From: Sphingomonas sp. BK235
GTDB lineage: Bacteria; Pseudomonadota; Alphaproteobacteria; Sphingomonadales; Sphingomonadaceae
Direction: 5' to 3'
NCBI RefSeq assembly: GCF_004345855.1
Contig: NZ_SLXN01000010.1
Location: 1 to 64,000, forward strand
DNA length: 64,000 nt
The translations under genes and the position numbers were made by a program. The notes below the pieces were generated by a model. That model saw nothing but the letters and a program-made list of their open reading frames with translations. It ran no database searches and had not been told where the DNA came from. Shown in pieces: positions 47,332 through 55,744 of this stretch (positions are counted from its first letter, which is position 1; each line of letters opens with the position of its first letter).

Positions 47332-48363
47332 ATGGCCAGCGTCGCCGCTCCGATCAGCTTCGTCACCGAGTCGCCGGCGGTCGACGCCGCCACGTTCGCG
47401 CGCGAGATCGCGGCAGGCTATGCCCCGATCGTGCTGCGCGGGCAGGTGAGCCATTGGGCCGCGGTACGTGCCGGCGCGCAGGGAGATCGTGCGATGGCGT
47501 CCTATCTCGCGCGCTTCGGCGGCGGGCGGCCGCTGGACGTGATGATCGGCGCGCCCGCGATCGAGGGCCGCTTCTTCTACGATGAGACGCTGAGCGGCTT
47601 CAATTTCACGCGCCAGACCGTGGCGCTGGGGCAGCTGCTCGGCGAGCTGGTCCGGTTCGCGGAGGAGGGGATAGCGGCGCCCCACGCGCTCTACGCCAAT
47701 GCGGCCACCGCGCCCGACCATCTGCCCGGCTGGCAGGAGGAGAATGCGCTCGGCTTGCCGACGGGCGACGCGCCCGCGCGGCTGTGGATCGGCAATGCCA
47801 CCCAGGTCGCGACCCACTACGACCAGTCGAACAACATCGCCTGCGTGGTGCACGGCCGGCGGCGGTTCACGCTCTTCCCGCCCGATCAGATCGCGAACCT
47901 GTACGTCGGCCCGCTCGATCACACGATGGCCGGACCGCCGTCGAGCATGGTCGACCCGGACTCGCCCGATCTGGCGCGCTACCCGCGCTTCGCCGAGGCG
48001 AGACGCCACGCCCTGGTCGCCGAGCTCGGGCCAGGGGACGCGCTCTTCATCCCGGCGATCTGGTGGCATCACGTGCGCGCGCTCGATCCGCTCAACGTCC
48101 TCGTCAATTACTGGTGGGAGCAGGAAGCGACCGCCTCGCCTTTCGGCGCGCTGATCCACGCGTTGATGAGCGTGCGCGACCTGCCGCCCGCGCAGAAAGC
48201 GGCGTGGCGCGGCTGGTTCGACCATTATGTCTTCTCGCCCGACGCGGACCAGGCCGCGGCGCACCTGCCGCCCGCCGCGCGCGGCATCCTCGGCCCGGGA
48301 AGTGCGGCAAGGACCGAGCGGCTGCGCGGCTTTCTGATCCGGCTGCTCGGCGGGCGGGCGTGA
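47332..48363 (+). CDS. JmjC-like cupin domain protein (first copy)
   Basis: The 343-residue protein is a cupin_8/JmjC-type Fe(II)/2-oxoglutarate oxygenase homologue. It has IGNATQVATHYDQSNN with the HxD metal pair near residue 162, GRRRFTLFPPDQIANLYVGPLDH and the distal-His region ALFIPAIWWHHVRAL near 245. The family often hydroxylates proteins or small molecules, but many bacterial members have no known target. It is convergent with a clear paralogue at 48400-49404, and a strong hairpin separates the two stops. It is not part of the halogenase-family operon but lies beside it. Confidence 0.88.
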   Translation: MASVAAPISFVTESPAVDAATFAREIAAGYAPIVLRGQVSHWAAVRAGAQGDRAMASYLARFGGGRPLDVMIGAPAIEGRFFYDETLSGFNFTRQTVALGQLLGELVRFAEEGIAAPHALYANAATAPDHLPGWQEENALGLPTGDAPARLWIGNATQVATHYDQSNNIACVVHGRRRFTLFPPDQIANLYVGPLDHTMAGPPSSMVDPDSPDLARYPRFAEARRHALVAELGPGDALFIPAIWWHHVRALDPLNVLVNYWWEQEATASPFGALIHALMSVRDLPPAQKAAWRGWFDHYVFSPDADQAAAHLPPAARGILGPGSAARTERLRGFLIRLLGGRA

Positions 48364-48390
48364 GGATCCTTCCCGGCACGGGGAGGATCC
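48364..48390. terminator. bidirectional terminator hairpin between convergent cupin genes
   Basis: GGATCCTTCCC (48364-48374) pairs with GGGGAGGATCC (48380-48390) over 11 positions, one of them a T·G pair, around a GGCAC loop. It begins at the base after the stop of the rightward cupin gene and ends nine bases before the stop of the leftward one. The position is ideal for terminating both transcripts. Confidence 0.75.
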
Positions 48391-48399
48391 GTGAGGAGA

Positions 48400-49404
48400 C
48401 TATCGTCCCAGGCTGTCCACCAAGGTCGCGCGGATGCGCGCGGCAGTGCCGGGGTCGAGTGGGCCGAGCACGCCCTTGACGTCGTCCGGCAGGTGCGCCG
48501 CCGGCGCGCCATCGGGGCGGAAGACGAGATGGTCGAACACCGCGCGATAGGCCGCGCGCTGGTCCGCCGGCAGCGCGGCGATCGCCACCAGCGCGTGCAG
48601 CAGCACGTCATAGGGGTTGCCCAGCCCGACCGGCGCCGGGTTCCACCAGTAATTGACGAAGGCGTTGACCGGATCGAGCGACTCCACCGCGTGCCACCAG
48701 TGGAACGGGATGTAGATGCCGTCGCCCGGTTCCAGCGTGGCGCTCTGCGCCGTCCGCAGGGCGTCGGCGAAGCGCGGGAAACGCTCGAGGTCGGGTGCGT
48801 CGGGGTCGACCAGGCTCACCGGCGTGCCCGCGGGAGTCAGCTCGAGCGGCCCCATGTAGAGGTTGGCGATCTGCTCGGGCGGGAACAGGGTGAAGCGCCG
48901 CCGCCCCAGCACCACCACGCCGACATTCTCCATCAGGTCATAGTGCGTGGCGACGCGGATCGCGTTGCCCAGCCACATGCGCGGGACGACGCCGTCGGGC
49001 ACGAGCGCGCAGCGATTGGCCTCGGCGAAGCCGGGGAGCAGCTCGGGCAGCGGCACCGACTGGATCGCCATCGCATAGGGTTCGGCGTGGGCGCGGTCGC
49101 GCAGCAGGCGATCGAGGAAGGGATCGAGCGGGGTCTGCCCGCGCACGAAGTTGAGCGCCTTGAGATCGGGCGTGTAGAAGAAGCGCCCCGCGATCCCGGG
49201 CTCGCCGAGGATCGCGGGCACCGGCGCAGGCCGGCTGAAGCGCTTGAGATAGCCCACGCCCGCCTCGGCGGACTCGCCCGCGGCGACCACCGCCGGCCAG
49301 TCGCGCGCGATGCCGCGCAGCACCACCGGGCGCGCGGCGGGGCGCACTTCCGCCTCGAAGCGGCGCCGGTCGACGCCGGTCAGCTCGGGCAGCGGCGCGG
49401 TCAC
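48400..49404 (-). CDS. JmjC-like cupin domain protein (second copy)
   Basis: The 334-residue paralogue of the convergent gene has the same landmarks: GIAGRFFYTPDLKALNF, IRVATHYDLMENVG (HxD), GRRRFTLFPPEQIANLYMGPLEL and GIYIPFHWWHAVESLDPVN (distal His). Its GTG start overlaps the stop of the upstream halogenase-family gene as GTGA, so it is the last gene of that operon. Cupin-like genes frequently accompany tryptophan-halogenase-family genes and TonB-dependent receptors in sphingomonads, Caulobacter and Xanthomonas, but the joint function is unknown. Confidence 0.9.
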   Translation of the reverse strand: MTAPLPELTGVDRRRFEAEVRPAARPVVLRGIARDWPAVVAAGESAEAGVGYLKRFSRPAPVPAILGEPGIAGRFFYTPDLKALNFVRGQTPLDPFLDRLLRDRAHAEPYAMAIQSVPLPELLPGFAEANRCALVPDGVVPRMWLGNAIRVATHYDLMENVGVVVLGRRRFTLFPPEQIANLYMGPLELTPAGTPVSLVDPDAPDLERFPRFADALRTAQSATLEPGDGIYIPFHWWHAVESLDPVNAFVNYWWNPAPVGLGNPYDVLLHALVAIAALPADQRAAYRAVFDHLVFRPDGAPAAHLPDDVKGVLGPLDPGTAARIRATLVDSLGR

Positions 49405-50927
49405 GCCGCCAGCCCGACCAGCTCGCAGCCGAGCCCGCGCAGGTGATCATCCTGCCGCGGCAGCAGCGCCGCCGTCTCCGCCACGACGCGGCGGATATGA
49501 TCGAGCCGCGCCAGCGTCTCGGCATCGCTCAGCAGGTCAGCGGCGGGGTGATAGCCGCCGGCGGCGATACCCTGGCCCACCATCACCGAGAGCCAGCTCG
49601 TCTCGGTGAACAGTTCGTCGCCCTCGCGGAAAATGCGGCCGTTGGCGGCGAAGATCGCGAGCTTGTCGGCGAGCCCGGGCGGCGGCTCGAGCGTGCGGCA
49701 ATAGTCCCAGAAGGGTGAGTCGCGCCGCTCGGTCGCCTTGTAGTGGAGCACGAGGAAGTCGCGGATGTCGCGATAGTCGGCGACGTGGGCGGCGTTGAAG
49801 CGATCGATCTCGCGCTGGTCGAAGCGGCGCGTCGGCCAATAGGTGAGCAGCCGCGCGATGGCGGACTGGACGAGGTGGATGCTGGTCGACTCGAGCGGCT
49901 CGAGGAACCCGCCGGCGAGGCCGAGCGCGACCGTGTTGCCGACCCAGGCGCGGCGGCGGTGCCCGGCGGTGAAGCGGAGCGGGCGCGGATCGCCCAGCGG
50001 CGCGCCGTCGAGGTTGGCGAGCAAGGTCGCCGCCGCCTCATCGTCGGAGAGGTGCTGCGAGGCGTAGACATAGCCGTTGCCGATGCGGTGCTGGAGCGGG
50101 ATACGCCACTGCCAGCCCGCCGCGCGCGCGGTGGAGCGGGTCAGCGGCTGGCGGTCGCCGCCGTTGGCGCAGGGAACCGCGACCGCGCGGTCGCACGGCA
50201 ACCAGTGGCGCCAATCCTCGAAGCCGGTGCCCAGCGTCTCCTCGATCAGCAGCCCGCGGAACCCCGAACAGTCGAGGAACAGGTCGCCCTCGACCCGCGC
50301 GCCCGATTCGAGTACCACCGCGGCGACATGGCCGCTCTCGCCGTCGCGCTCGACCGCGACGATCCGCCCCTCGGTGCGGCGCGCGCCGTTCGCCTCCGCC
50401 AGTCGGCGCAGGAAGCGCGCGTACAGGCCGGCGTCGAACTGGAAGGCATAGCCCAGCTTGGACAGCGGCGAGCCGGGCTGGTCGGGACGCGGGTGCGCGA
50501 AGCGGCCCTGCAAACCCGCCACCACCGCGAGCGAGTAAGCGTCGAGCGGGGTGTCGTCGCCCAGCGCGCGGCCCTTGAGCCAGAAGTGGTGGAACTCGAT
50601 CCCCTTCATGTCGAGCCCGTAGAAGCCGAAGGGGTGGACGTAGCGATGGCCGGGCCGGAGCCAGTCGACGAACTCGATCCCCAGCTTGTAGGTGGCGCGG
50701 GTCTCGCGCAGGAACTCGGCCTCGTCGATGCCGAGCATCTTGTTGAACAGCACGATCTGCGGGATCGTCGCCTCGCCGACGCCGACGGTGCCGATCGCCT
50801 CGGACTCGACCAGCTCGATCGACAGGCCGGGGATCTCGCCGAGCACGCGCGCGATCGCGGCGGCCGCCATCCATCCCGCGGTGCCGCCCCCGACGATCAC
50901 GACGCGGCGGATCGAGTCCGCCCTCAC
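49401..50927 (-). CDS. flavin-dependent halogenase family protein 1
   Basis: The 508-residue protein has the tryptophan-halogenase fold markers: GGGTAGWM FAD loop (13-20), GVGEATIP (49-56), a Lys at 81 (ATYKLGIEF) aligned with the catalytic Lys of PrnA-type enzymes, the WxWxIP motif (GWQWRIP, about 275) and FLEPLESTSIHL. All catalytic residues are thus in place. The genomic setting resembles BrvH-like halogenases found beside TonB-dependent receptors. The substrate is unknown. A GTG start overlaps the preceding stop; it is the fourth gene of a leftward operon. Confidence 0.92.
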   Translation of the reverse strand: MRADSIRRVVIVGGGTAGWMAAAAIARVLGEIPGLSIELVESEAIGTVGVGEATIPQIVLFNKMLGIDEAEFLRETRATYKLGIEFVDWLRPGHRYVHPFGFYGLDMKGIEFHHFWLKGRALGDDTPLDAYSLAVVAGLQGRFAHPRPDQPGSPLSKLGYAFQFDAGLYARFLRRLAEANGARRTEGRIVAVERDGESGHVAAVVLESGARVEGDLFLDCSGFRGLLIEETLGTGFEDWRHWLPCDRAVAVPCANGGDRQPLTRSTARAAGWQWRIPLQHRIGNGYVYASQHLSDDEAAATLLANLDGAPLGDPRPLRFTAGHRRRAWVGNTVALGLAGGFLEPLESTSIHLVQSAIARLLTYWPTRRFDQREIDRFNAAHVADYRDIRDFLVLHYKATERRDSPFWDYCRTLEPPPGLADKLAIFAANGRIFREGDELFTETSWLSVMVGQGIAAGGYHPAADLLSDAETLARLDHIRRVVAETAALLPRQDDHLRGLGCELVGLAA

Positions 50928-52525
50928 AGCGGGTCGGCCGAGAAGTTGAACGGCGTCTCGGAGGCGAAGGAGAAGGTCGGCCCCGGATCCGGCGCGGCGG
51001 GCGGGGGCGCGGCGGCCGGTGCCGTGGCGGCGCCGATATGGCGAAGGAAATCGCCGTGCCGCGGCAGCTTGTCCGCCACGGCGAGATAATCGCGCCGCAT
51101 CTGCTCGATCGCCTCGGCGACGCGCTCCTCGTCGAGCGCGTCGGCGGCGGGCTCGTGCTCGTCGGGCACGATATGCTGGCCGAGGCAGACCGCGACCCAG
51201 CTCGTCGTGGCGAACAGCTCGCGCCCCTCGCGGAAGACGCGGCCCTTGGCGCGGAACAGGTCGATCTTGCGCTGGAGGCTCGCGGGCACGTCCATCGTGC
51301 GGCAGCGTTCCCAGAAGGGCGTGTCGTCGCGCCGTGTCGCCTTGTAGTGCAGGATGACGAAGTCGCGCACGTCCTCGTACAGCTCGTGCATCTGCGCGTT
51401 ATATTCGTCGCGCTCGACCGCGGCGAAGCGACGGTCGGGGAACAGCGCGATCAGCTTGGCGATGCCCGACTGGACAAGGTGGATCGAGGTCGACTCGAGC
51501 GGCTCGACGAAGCCCGAGGCGAGCCCCAGCGCGACCACGTTGCGGTTCCACGCCAAGACGCGCCGTCCGGTGGTGAAGGCGAGGTGGCGCGGTTGGGCGA
51601 GCGGCGCGCCTTCGAGGTGGTGGAGCAGCTCGCGCTCCGCCGACTCGCGCGACTGATAGTCGCTGCAATAGACCAGGCCGTTGCCCATCCGCTCCTGCAG
51701 CGGGATGCGCCATTGCCAGCCGGCGCCGCGCGCGGTGGCGCGGGTATAGGGGTCGGGGTCGCCGGCGAGCGCGCTGGGCACCGCCACCGCGCGGTCGCAC
51801 GGCAGCCAGCGGCGCCAGTCCTCGTAGCCGGTGGCGAGCGTCTCCTCGATCAGCAGCCCGCGAAAGCCCGAACAGTCGACGAACAGCTCGCCCGCGATGA
51901 CCTGGCCGTCCTCCAGCCGCAGCGCGGTGACGTAGCCGTCCTCGGGGCGCTGCGCGACCGCGGTCACCTTGCCCTCGACCCGGCGCACGCCGTTGCGCTC
52001 GGCATAGCCGCGCAGGAAGTCGGCGTAGCGGGCGGCGTCGAAGTGATAGGCGTAGAGCAACTCCTTCACCGCCGACTGTGCGCTGGGCGAGGGCGGGGCG
52101 AACTTGCCCGCCTGCGCCGCGACCGCGCTCATCGACCAGGCCGAGATGTCGTGCATCACCCGGCGCTGGCGCTCGCGCAGGTAGAGCTGGTGGAAGTGGA
52201 CCCCGCCGAGATCGTGGCCGTGCGCGCCGAACGGGTGGAAGTAGCGTTCGCCCAGCCCGCCCCAGTCGACGAACTCGATGCCCAGCTTGAAGGTGCCGCC
52301 GGTGGCGCGGATGAAGTCCTGCTCGTCGATGCCGAGCATGCGGTTGAAGGTGAGCAGCGGCGGGATCGTCGCCTCGCCGACGCCGACGGTGCCGATCTCC
52401 TCCGATTCGACCAAAGTGATCCGCGTCACGCCGTTGTTGAGGAAGCGCGACAGCGCCGCGGCGGCCATCCAGCCCGCGGTGCCCCCGCCCAGGATGACGA
52501 CGTGGCGGATGGTATGTTCGTTCAT
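50924..52525 (-). CDS. flavin-dependent halogenase family protein 2
   Basis: The ATG at 52525 overlaps the stop of protein 3 (ATGA) and gives 533 residues. The motifs are GGGTAGWM (13-20), GVGEATIP, K80 in GTFKLGIEF, GWQWRIP and FVEPLESTSIHL, so halogenase chemistry is possible. The C-terminus is extended by a Pro/Ala-rich stretch (APAAAPPPAAPDPGPTFSF) not seen in the other three. It is closely related to protein 1, consistent with tandem duplication. Confidence 0.92.
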   Translation of the reverse strand: MNEHTIRHVVILGGGTAGWMAAAALSRFLNNGVTRITLVESEEIGTVGVGEATIPPLLTFNRMLGIDEQDFIRATGGTFKLGIEFVDWGGLGERYFHPFGAHGHDLGGVHFHQLYLRERQRRVMHDISAWSMSAVAAQAGKFAPPSPSAQSAVKELLYAYHFDAARYADFLRGYAERNGVRRVEGKVTAVAQRPEDGYVTALRLEDGQVIAGELFVDCSGFRGLLIEETLATGYEDWRRWLPCDRAVAVPSALAGDPDPYTRATARGAGWQWRIPLQERMGNGLVYCSDYQSRESAERELLHHLEGAPLAQPRHLAFTTGRRVLAWNRNVVALGLASGFVEPLESTSIHLVQSGIAKLIALFPDRRFAAVERDEYNAQMHELYEDVRDFVILHYKATRRDDTPFWERCRTMDVPASLQRKIDLFRAKGRVFREGRELFATTSWVAVCLGQHIVPDEHEPAADALDEERVAEAIEQMRRDYLAVADKLPRHGDFLRHIGAATAPAAAPPPAAPDPGPTFSFASETPFNFSADPL

Positions 52526-54009
52526 CGGGCGAGCCGTCCCCGTGCGGTGGCGAGATAATCGTCGGCGGTGGGGCAGCGCGCCACCGCCTGCGCGATCGCG
52601 GCGCGATAGGCCGCCATCGCGCGGTCGCTGTCGGCCGCGGCGGTGACGTCGATCAGCGGGTCGACGCGGCGCGGCAGGACGCCCTGGCCGAGCAGCAGCG
52701 CGAGCCAGTCGTCGCGCGCGAACGTCTCCTCCTCGAAGAAGGAAAGGCGACCGCGCTCGGCGAACAGCCGCAGCGTGCGCTCGAGGCTCTCCGGCAGCGC
52801 CGCCGGCGGCTGCCAGAAGGCGCCGGGCCGCCGCGCCGTGGCATAGTGGCACAGCACGAAGTCGCGCACGCGCGCCACCTCGGCGCTCGTCTGGCGGTTA
52901 TAGTCGGCGAGCTCGAGCGGGTGGCAGGCGCGGCCGGGCAGCATCGCGACGATCCGGTCGATCGCGCTCTGCGCGAGGTGGAGGTTGGTGAAGTCGAGCG
53001 GCTCGATCACCGTCGCGGCGTCCCCCACCGCGACGCAGTTGCGCGCCCAGGGCGCCGGCCGCGTGCCCTGGCGGAACGATACCGGGGCGGCGATGGTGGT
53101 GGCGCCCGCCGCGGCGAGCGCCTTGCCGGCCGCCGCGTCGCTCAGCGCGGCTCCGGCGTAGCATAGGCCGTGCAGCGTCCGCCCCGGCGCCGCGCTGCGC
53201 CAGCGCCAGCCGCCGTCCGTCGCGGTGACACGGTCGAGCGGCGAGAGCGGCGCGGGCGTGCCCTCGCCGGTGACGAGCCGGTCGCACCGTAGCCACGCCG
53301 ACCAGTCCTCGCGCTCTTGATCGATCGCACCGCGGACGATGGCGCCCGGCCCGCTGGCGTCGACGTAGAGATCGGCCTCGAGCGACGCGCCGTCGTCGAG
53401 CACGAGCCGCTCGACGAAGCCGTCGTCGCCGCGCAGCCGGACCGCGGCGACCGATCCCTCGCGCACGCCCACGCCGAGATGGCGCGCGAAGGCGGCGAGC
53501 ATGGCGCGATAGTCCTCGACGTCGAGCACCAGCCCGGGCTGGACGTCGCCGAGCAGCGGATCGGTCGCGCCCGTCCCCACCCGGCCCGCGCGCGCCAGCG
53601 CCGCGGCCGGGGCGTGCGAGTCGAACGGCGCGGCGGCGCCGGCGCGCGCGGCGCGGACCCAGTGCTGGTGGAAGGAAGCGGTGCCGAACGGGCGACCGTA
53701 GCTGCCGTACGCATGAACATAGGGCGGCAGGCCCTCGACCCAGCCCTCGAACAGCGTGCCGAGCCGCCACGTGCCTCCCGCGCGCACCACCGCATCCTCC
53801 TCGCGCAGGCCGAGGTCGTCGTGGAAGCCGATCGTCGAGGGCAAGGTCTGCGGCATACGATCGGCGAGCGCGTCGGGGGCGGGGGGGCTGGCGAGGATCG
53901 TCACCGTCAGTCCCGGCACGCGCCGCCGCAGCGCCAGCGCCGCGGACCAGCCGACGATGCCACCGCCCACCACCGCGACGCTGCGGATCGGGTCGTCCAG
54001 CATCGTCAC
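52522..54009 (-). CDS. divergent halogenase-family protein 3, catalytic residues missing
   Basis: The 495-residue protein is plainly homologous to its neighbours but lacks their key residues. The FAD loop reads GGGIVGW, the GVGEAT segment is absent, the catalytic Lys position is Arg (TWRLGTLF, residue 82), WxWxIP is GWRWRSA, and EPLEST is EPLDFT. It could still bind flavin but should not halogenate. The frame is intact, and both its ends overlap its neighbours (GTGA at 54006, ATGA at 52522), so it is under selection to be made in step with them, perhaps as a structural or regulatory partner. The ATG at 54003 is an alternative start. Confidence 0.85.
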   Translation of the reverse strand: MTMLDDPIRSVAVVGGGIVGWSAALALRRRVPGLTVTILASPPAPDALADRMPQTLPSTIGFHDDLGLREEDAVVRAGGTWRLGTLFEGWVEGLPPYVHAYGSYGRPFGTASFHQHWVRAARAGAAAPFDSHAPAAALARAGRVGTGATDPLLGDVQPGLVLDVEDYRAMLAAFARHLGVGVREGSVAAVRLRGDDGFVERLVLDDGASLEADLYVDASGPGAIVRGAIDQEREDWSAWLRCDRLVTGEGTPAPLSPLDRVTATDGGWRWRSAAPGRTLHGLCYAGAALSDAAAGKALAAAGATTIAAPVSFRQGTRPAPWARNCVAVGDAATVIEPLDFTNLHLAQSAIDRIVAMLPGRACHPLELADYNRQTSAEVARVRDFVLCHYATARRPGAFWQPPAALPESLERTLRLFAERGRLSFFEEETFARDDWLALLLGQGVLPRRVDPLIDVTAAADSDRAMAAYRAAIAQAVARCPTADDYLATARGRLAR

Positions 54010-55520
54010 GCCGCCGCCGGCATCGGGCAGTAACCCGCGAGGAAGTCGCGGTGATCCGCCATCCCGCCGATCGCCGTCGCGATCTCGCCGCGCAGCCGCT
54101 CCATGCCTGCGGCAAGGCTGTCGAGGGGCGGCCCGTCGGCGCGCGGGTCGTGACCGTCGGGCAGGACGCGCTGGCCGAGATACACCGACACCCAGCTGGC
54201 ATCGAGGAAGGCGCCCTCGCGATACTTCACCACGCGACCGCGGCGGCGGAACAGTGCCATCTTCTCGGCGAGGCTGGCCGGGATCTCCATATTGCGGACG
54301 TAGGCCCAGAAGGGCGAGTCGTCGCGCTGGGTCGCGTGATAGTGCAGGATCAGGAAGTCGCGGACGCGATCATATTCCATGTTGACGAGGCGGTTGAACT
54401 CGTCGCGGTCGGCCGCGGCGATCCGGCGTTCCGGGAACAGCTCGACCAGCGCGGTGATCGCCTGCTGGACGAGATACAGGCTGGTCGACTCGAGCGGCTC
54501 GAGGAAGCCCGAGGCGAGCCCGATCGCGACGACATTGTTGACCCAGCTGCGCGCGCGCCGTCCCGCCTTGAAGCGCAGCACGCGCGGCTCGGCGAGCGGC
54601 GTGCCCTCCACCGCGGCCACCAAAGCGTCGGCGGCGGCACCCTCGTCGAGGAAGTCGCTGGCGAAGACATAGCCGTTGCCGGTGCGGTGCTGGAGCGGGA
54701 TGCGCCAGCGCCACCCCGAGGGCATGGCGATCGCGCTGGTGTAAGGCGTCACCGCGGTGGCGGTGCGGCACGGCAGCGCCACCGCGCGGTCGGCGGGAAG
54801 CCAGCGCGACCAATCGTCGAACGGCTCACCCATCGTCTTGCCGATCAGTAGCGCGACGAAGCCCGAGCAGTCGACGAACAGGTCACCCTCGACGCGGCGG
54901 CCGTCCTCCAGCACCACCGCGGTGACGTCGCCGCTGAGCGGGTCGCGTGCGACGTCGACGATGCGGCCCTCGGTGCGACGTGCGCCGAGGCCCTCCGCGA
55001 GCCGGCGCAGATAGGGCGCGAAGGCCACCGCGTCGAACTGATAGGCGTAGCCGAAGGTGGAGGCGATCTGGCGGGGGTCGACCGAGGGCGCGCCGAACCG
55101 GTTCGCGCGGGCGAGCGAGCAGGCCATCGAGAAGGCTTCGATCGGCGGCAATGCCACGCCCGCGTGCAGCAGCCGGGTGTAATAATGATGGAACTGCACC
55201 TCGCCGGTGCCGCGGCCGAAGGTGCCGAACGGGTGAATGTAGCTGTCGCCGATCCGCGCCCAGTCGCGGAACTCGATCCCCAGTTTGAAGGTGGCGCGGG
55301 TCGCCGCCATGAACTCGGCCTCGGCGACGCCCAGCCGCTCGTTGAAGGCACGGATGTGCGGCAGCGTCGCCTCGCCGACGCCGATGATCCCGATCGCCTC
55401 CGATTCGACCAGATCGACCGTGCAGCGCGCCGGCAGCAGCTTGGCGAGCGCGGCCGCGGTCATCCAGCCGGACGTTCCCCCGCCGACCACCACCACGCGC
55501 TGCCGCTCCGATCGCTCCAT
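54006..55520 (-). CDS. flavin-dependent halogenase family protein 4 (operon-proximal)
   Basis: From the ATG at 55520 the protein has 504 residues. The motifs are GGGTSGWM (13-20), GVGEATLP (47-54), K79 in ATFKLGIEF, GWRWRIP and FLEPLESTSLYL; the catalytic residues are complete. It is the first gene of the leftward operon and diverges from the large TonB-dependent receptor gene across 224 bases. A LacI-type operator-like site at 55630-55643 in that gap may control both directions. Confidence 0.92.
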   Translation of the reverse strand: MERSERQRVVVVGGGTSGWMTAAALAKLLPARCTVDLVESEAIGIIGVGEATLPHIRAFNERLGVAEAEFMAATRATFKLGIEFRDWARIGDSYIHPFGTFGRGTGEVQFHHYYTRLLHAGVALPPIEAFSMACSLARANRFGAPSVDPRQIASTFGYAYQFDAVAFAPYLRRLAEGLGARRTEGRIVDVARDPLSGDVTAVVLEDGRRVEGDLFVDCSGFVALLIGKTMGEPFDDWSRWLPADRAVALPCRTATAVTPYTSAIAMPSGWRWRIPLQHRTGNGYVFASDFLDEGAAADALVAAVEGTPLAEPRVLRFKAGRRARSWVNNVVAIGLASGFLEPLESTSLYLVQQAITALVELFPERRIAAADRDEFNRLVNMEYDRVRDFLILHYHATQRDDSPFWAYVRNMEIPASLAEKMALFRRRGRVVKYREGAFLDASWVSVYLGQRVLPDGHDPRADGPPLDSLAAGMERLRGEIATAIGGMADHRDFLAGYCPMPAAA

Positions 55521-55629
55521 CGGCCTCCACTCCGCGCCGCGAGCGTCCGAGACGGCGTCGCGATCGACCGAGTCATAGCGCAAGCGGCCGTCACGGGAAT
55601 GCCGGAAAGCCACAGGCCGACATGAAAAA

Positions 55630-55643
55630 TGATAGCGCCGACA
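55630..55643. promoter_or_regulatory. LacI-type, xyl-box-like operator in the divergent promoter region
   Basis: TGATAGCGCCGACA matches the xylan-regulon operator reported for Xanthomonas (TGGTAGCGCTAACA, from memory) at 11 of 14 positions, with the conserved TAGCGC core. It lies 102 bases before the receptor ATG and 110 bases before the first halogenase-family start. A xylanase gene follows the receptor, which makes control by a LacI-family sugar sensor plausible. No such regulator gene is in the window. Confidence 0.45.
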
Positions 55644-55744
55644 TTTCGATTGCGGTGCGGCCGGTGCGGTCGTACCGATTGATGGAAGATGCCACGCGCC
55701 CGCCGCGGAGAGACATCTTGATATGATTATTAGGAGGGGGTGTG

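Noticed and set aside
47021..47449. 142-codon plus-strand frame overlapping the start of the first cupin gene
   Set aside because: It runs into the cupin gene in a different frame with Ser/Arg-rich shadow composition and has no family match.
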